Below, in pieces: positions 5,199-6,723 of a stretch of DNA of 6,723 nt. Each line of letters begins with the position of its first letter. Within the stretch, counting starts at the first letter, position 1. Position numbers and translations under genes: made by a program. Under the pieces are notes generated by a model. The model did not search any database and had not been told where the DNA came from. It saw nothing but the letters and a program-made list of their open reading frames with translations. Source of the DNA: Candidatus Pacearchaeota archaeon (lineage in GTDB: Archaea > Nanobdellota > Nanobdellia > Pacearchaeales > GW2011-AR1); NCBI GenBank assembly GCA_014728745.1, contig WJLC01000065.1, forward strand, positions 1 through 6,723, given 5' to 3'.

Positions 5199-6140
5199 AT
5201 GAAAGATAAAATAATAGACAAGGTTAAAAAAGTGAAGAGCAAGGTTTTCAACAAGAAAACAGAAGTCAGAACTCCAAGCAAAATAACATGGTGCCCTGGA
5301 TGCTTTAACAATCAGATTCTTGCAGGTGTTGAAAAGTACTTGAAAAAGCAGATTGAGAGTAGTGAAAATGCAGCAAAGAAAAAAGATGAATTTGCACTAG
5401 TCACAGGAATTGGATGTCATGGGAAAATGTTTGATTATCTGAACTTAAATGGTTTAAACACTCTTCATGGCAGGGTGTTGCCTACAATGCTTGGAATTAA
5501 AATTGGAAATCCTAATCTTAATGTTATTGGTTTTGCAGGGGATGGAGATGCTTATGCTGAGGGTGTTAGTCATCTTGTCCATGCTGCAAGATACAATGCG
5601 GATTTAAATTACTTTGTTCATAACAACCAGGTTTTTGCTCTTACTGTTGGACAGCCAACGCCGACAACTGAGATTGGTTTTAAAGATAAAACAAATCCTT
5701 TTGGAGTTAAGGTTCCTCCACTAAATCCTATGAAATTCATGCTAGCAAATGGGGCCACATTTGTTGCAAGAGTTTTTGCAGACAGCAAGCAAATTTCTTG
5801 GGTTATGAAAGAAGCAATCAAGCACAAGGGCTTTTCTTTCATTGAGGTTTTGCAGCCATGCATTGTTTTTCACCCTCATAAAGGATACAAAGAGCAGACA
5901 TACATGCTTCAGGGAAAGAAAAACAAGAAAAGTAAAGGCAAAAGTGAAAAGCATGATAAAACTAGTTTTAAACAAGCTTGGAAAAAGGCTGAGGAATTTG
6001 ATTATAATCCTGTGACAAAAAAGACAAAAATTCCTTTGGGAATTTTTTATCAGGTTTCTAAAGAAACTTTTGAAGAGCAAATCCCTGCTGTGTTGGCTTT
6101 GAAAAAGCAGGGCAAGAGCTGGAAAGATATTGAGAGATAA
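5199..6140 (+). CDS. 2-oxoacid:ferredoxin oxidoreductase, beta subunit (thiamine diphosphate and [4Fe-4S])
   Basis: This is the catalytic subunit that binds thiamine diphosphate and one iron-sulfur cluster. In 313 residues, the four cluster cysteines of the family are all visible: C32 and C35 in WCPGC, C73 in GIGCHG, and C221 in LQPC. The cofactor motif is GDGD at 114-117 with N142 and N143 of NNQ downstream. HGRVLPTMLGIKIGNP and LTVGQPTPTT are also typical. K76, three residues after C73, falls where Sulfolobus enzymes have a lysine implicated in substrate handling (recalled, by position only). The first 24 residues and a stretch near 235-260 are rich in lysine and look like lineage-specific additions. 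No ferredoxin-like delta domain is present here or beside it, so electrons must go to a separate ferredoxin. It begins immediately after the alpha stop codon in the same frame and surely forms a heterodimer with alpha. Confidence 0.93.
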   Translation: MKDKIIDKVKKVKSKVFNKKTEVRTPSKITWCPGCFNNQILAGVEKYLKKQIESSENAAKKKDEFALVTGIGCHGKMFDYLNLNGLNTLHGRVLPTMLGIKIGNPNLNVIGFAGDGDAYAEGVSHLVHAARYNADLNYFVHNNQVFALTVGQPTPTTEIGFKDKTNPFGVKVPPLNPMKFMLANGATFVARVFADSKQISWVMKEAIKHKGFSFIEVLQPCIVFHPHKGYKEQTYMLQGKKNKKSKGKSEKHDKTSFKQAWKKAEEFDYNPVTKKTKIPLGIFYQVSKETFEEQIPAVLALKKQGKSWKDIER

Positions 6141-6168
6141 TTAGATAAAATAAGTGTTTAGATATTGA

Positions 6169-6723
6169 TTAAAGACTCAGTTCCCAAACAAACAAATCTT
6201 CCATAAAAAGATTTTCTTTTCCTATAAGCTTTTTCTTATAATTTTTCCAATCAATTCCTTTTGTTAGACTTGATGTTAAAATAAATATCCTTCCATTGTC
6301 TTCACCTTCTTCTAAGTATTCTTTTGCTTGCTCTAAGAACTTGTTAATTAATTCACTTCCTAAAGCTCCGCCTGTTGTTGCTAATTGAGATTCTTCTGGC
6401 TCTAATCCTTGAGAGTCTTCTGGAAGATATGGAGGGTTGAAAATAATTATGTTGTATTGACCTTCAACCTCCTCAAACAAATCAGAAAGAATGCAATTAA
6501 ATCCTTGGTCTTGGCAATGTTTAACAGCTGTTTGGTTTATGTCGGTTGCGAAAATGTTTTTTGGCTTAATTCCTAATTCTTTTGCAGTTTCTAAAAGAAT
6601 TCCTGAGCCAGCACCTATTTCAAGAAAACCAAGGTTTGGGTTGTCTTTTAGGAGTTTTGGGATCTCTTTTTTCAAGACTTTGTCCAGCAAGTAAGAATCT
6701 TCTGCAGGTTGATATATTGAATC
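6169..6723 (-). CDS. HemK2/Mtq2-like glutamine N5-methyltransferase (5' end outside the window)
   Basis: This is a class I SAM-dependent methyltransferase of the archaeal HemK2 (PrmC-related) group, known to methylate the GGQ glutamine of release factor aRF1, usually with a Trm112 partner. The frame is open through the right edge, giving 184 visible residues. The first visible residues read DSIYQPAEDSYLLD, which is the family's conserved N-terminal (V)Y-x-PAEDS/T-x-LL signature. The true start is therefore beyond 6723 and probably only a few codons away; the TTG at 6688-6690 is an internal leucine. Next come the SAM-binding EIGAGSG (visible residues 35-41), the acidic ribose contact D61 in TDIN, and the substrate glutamine-binding NPPY at 96-99. 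TTGGALGSELINKFL corresponds to the family's GG-x2-G helix. The gene ends 28 bases from the convergent beta-subunit gene. The specific substrate is inferred from family membership. Confidence 0.88.
   Translation of the reverse strand, partial: DSIYQPAEDSYLLDKVLKKEIPKLLKDNPNLGFLEIGAGSGILLETAKELGIKPKNIFATDINQTAVKHCQDQGFNCILSDLFEEVEGQYNIIIFNPPYLPEDSQGLEPEESQLATTGGALGSELINKFLEQAKEYLEEGEDNGRIFILTSSLTKGIDWKNYKKKLIGKENLFMEDLFVWELSL
6223..6246 (+). terminator. Possible terminator of the oxidoreductase transcript
   Basis: TATAAG at 6223-6228 and CTTATA at 6235-6240 are perfect reverse complements around a 6-base CTTTTT loop, followed by ATTTTT. Another T-rich stretch, ATTTTCTTTT, lies just before at 6211-6220. 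Both are downstream of the beta stop, inside the 3' part of the convergent methyltransferase gene. The 28-base gap between the two genes (6141-6168) has no T-tract of its own. The stem is short and A/T-only, and codon constraints on the other strand could explain it. Confidence 0.25.

Noticed and set aside
5618..6080. Two minus-strand open frames of 81 and 112 codons opposite the beta subunit.
   Set aside because: They lie entirely antisense to a well-supported gene, show no recognisable motif, and reflect codon bias of the real strand.
1..6723. Search for CRISPR arrays, tRNA genes, insertion sequences, toxin-antitoxin pairs or defence genes.
   Set aside because: No regularly spaced repeats, cloverleaf sequence, transposase motifs or other accessory genes were found; the window is largely core metabolism and repair.

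Overview
The window looks like ordinary chromosomal sequence from an archaeon with low G+C content, plausibly a DPANN-type lineage such as Woesearchaeota or Pacearchaeota. The main support is archaeal gene content: a linked Mre11-Rad50 pair with a zinc hook, a two-subunit 2-oxoacid:ferredoxin oxidoreductase, and a HemK2/Mtq2-like methyltransferase. Other support is A/T-rich coding sequence, TATA-like boxes upstream of genes, and mostly absent Shine-Dalgarno sites. The lineage is an inference; there is no rRNA or other marker in the window.

Layout, left to right. Bases 1-260 hold two short coding-looking pieces that meet near base 150. One is the last ~45 codons of a minus-strand gene with no possible start, resembling the C-terminus of an M3-family oligoendopeptidase. 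The other is a 34-codon plus-strand ORF of unknown nature. Together they suggest a rearrangement scar. Bases 262-285 carry a four-tract G-quadruplex motif on the minus strand, over the rad50 stop codon. Bases 265-3537 are a minus-strand operon, mre11 then rad50, separated by 57 bp. Bases 3538-3686 are a divergent promoter region. Bases 3687-6140 are a plus-strand operon for the alpha (with fused gamma domain) and beta subunits of a 2-oxoacid:ferredoxin oxidoreductase. The two genes abut exactly and share a frame. Bases 6169-6723 are a minus-strand methyltransferase gene, convergent with the oxidoreductase and cut by the right edge of the window.

Functionally there are three unrelated modules. 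Mre11-Rad50 processes DNA double-strand breaks; its usual archaeal partners HerA and NurA are not seen here. The oxidoreductase links oxidative decarboxylation of a 2-oxoacid (CoA-dependent) to ferredoxin reduction and must use a ferredoxin encoded elsewhere. The methyltransferase probably modifies the GGQ glutamine of release factor aRF1.

I see no mobile element, CRISPR array, RNA gene or clearly new system. The points most worth a second look are the broken gene junction at the left, the G-quadruplex motif in an A/T-rich setting, the non-canonical nucleotide- and metal-site residues shared by the Mre11 and Rad50 partners, and the TAA-ATG same-frame junction between the oxidoreductase subunits.
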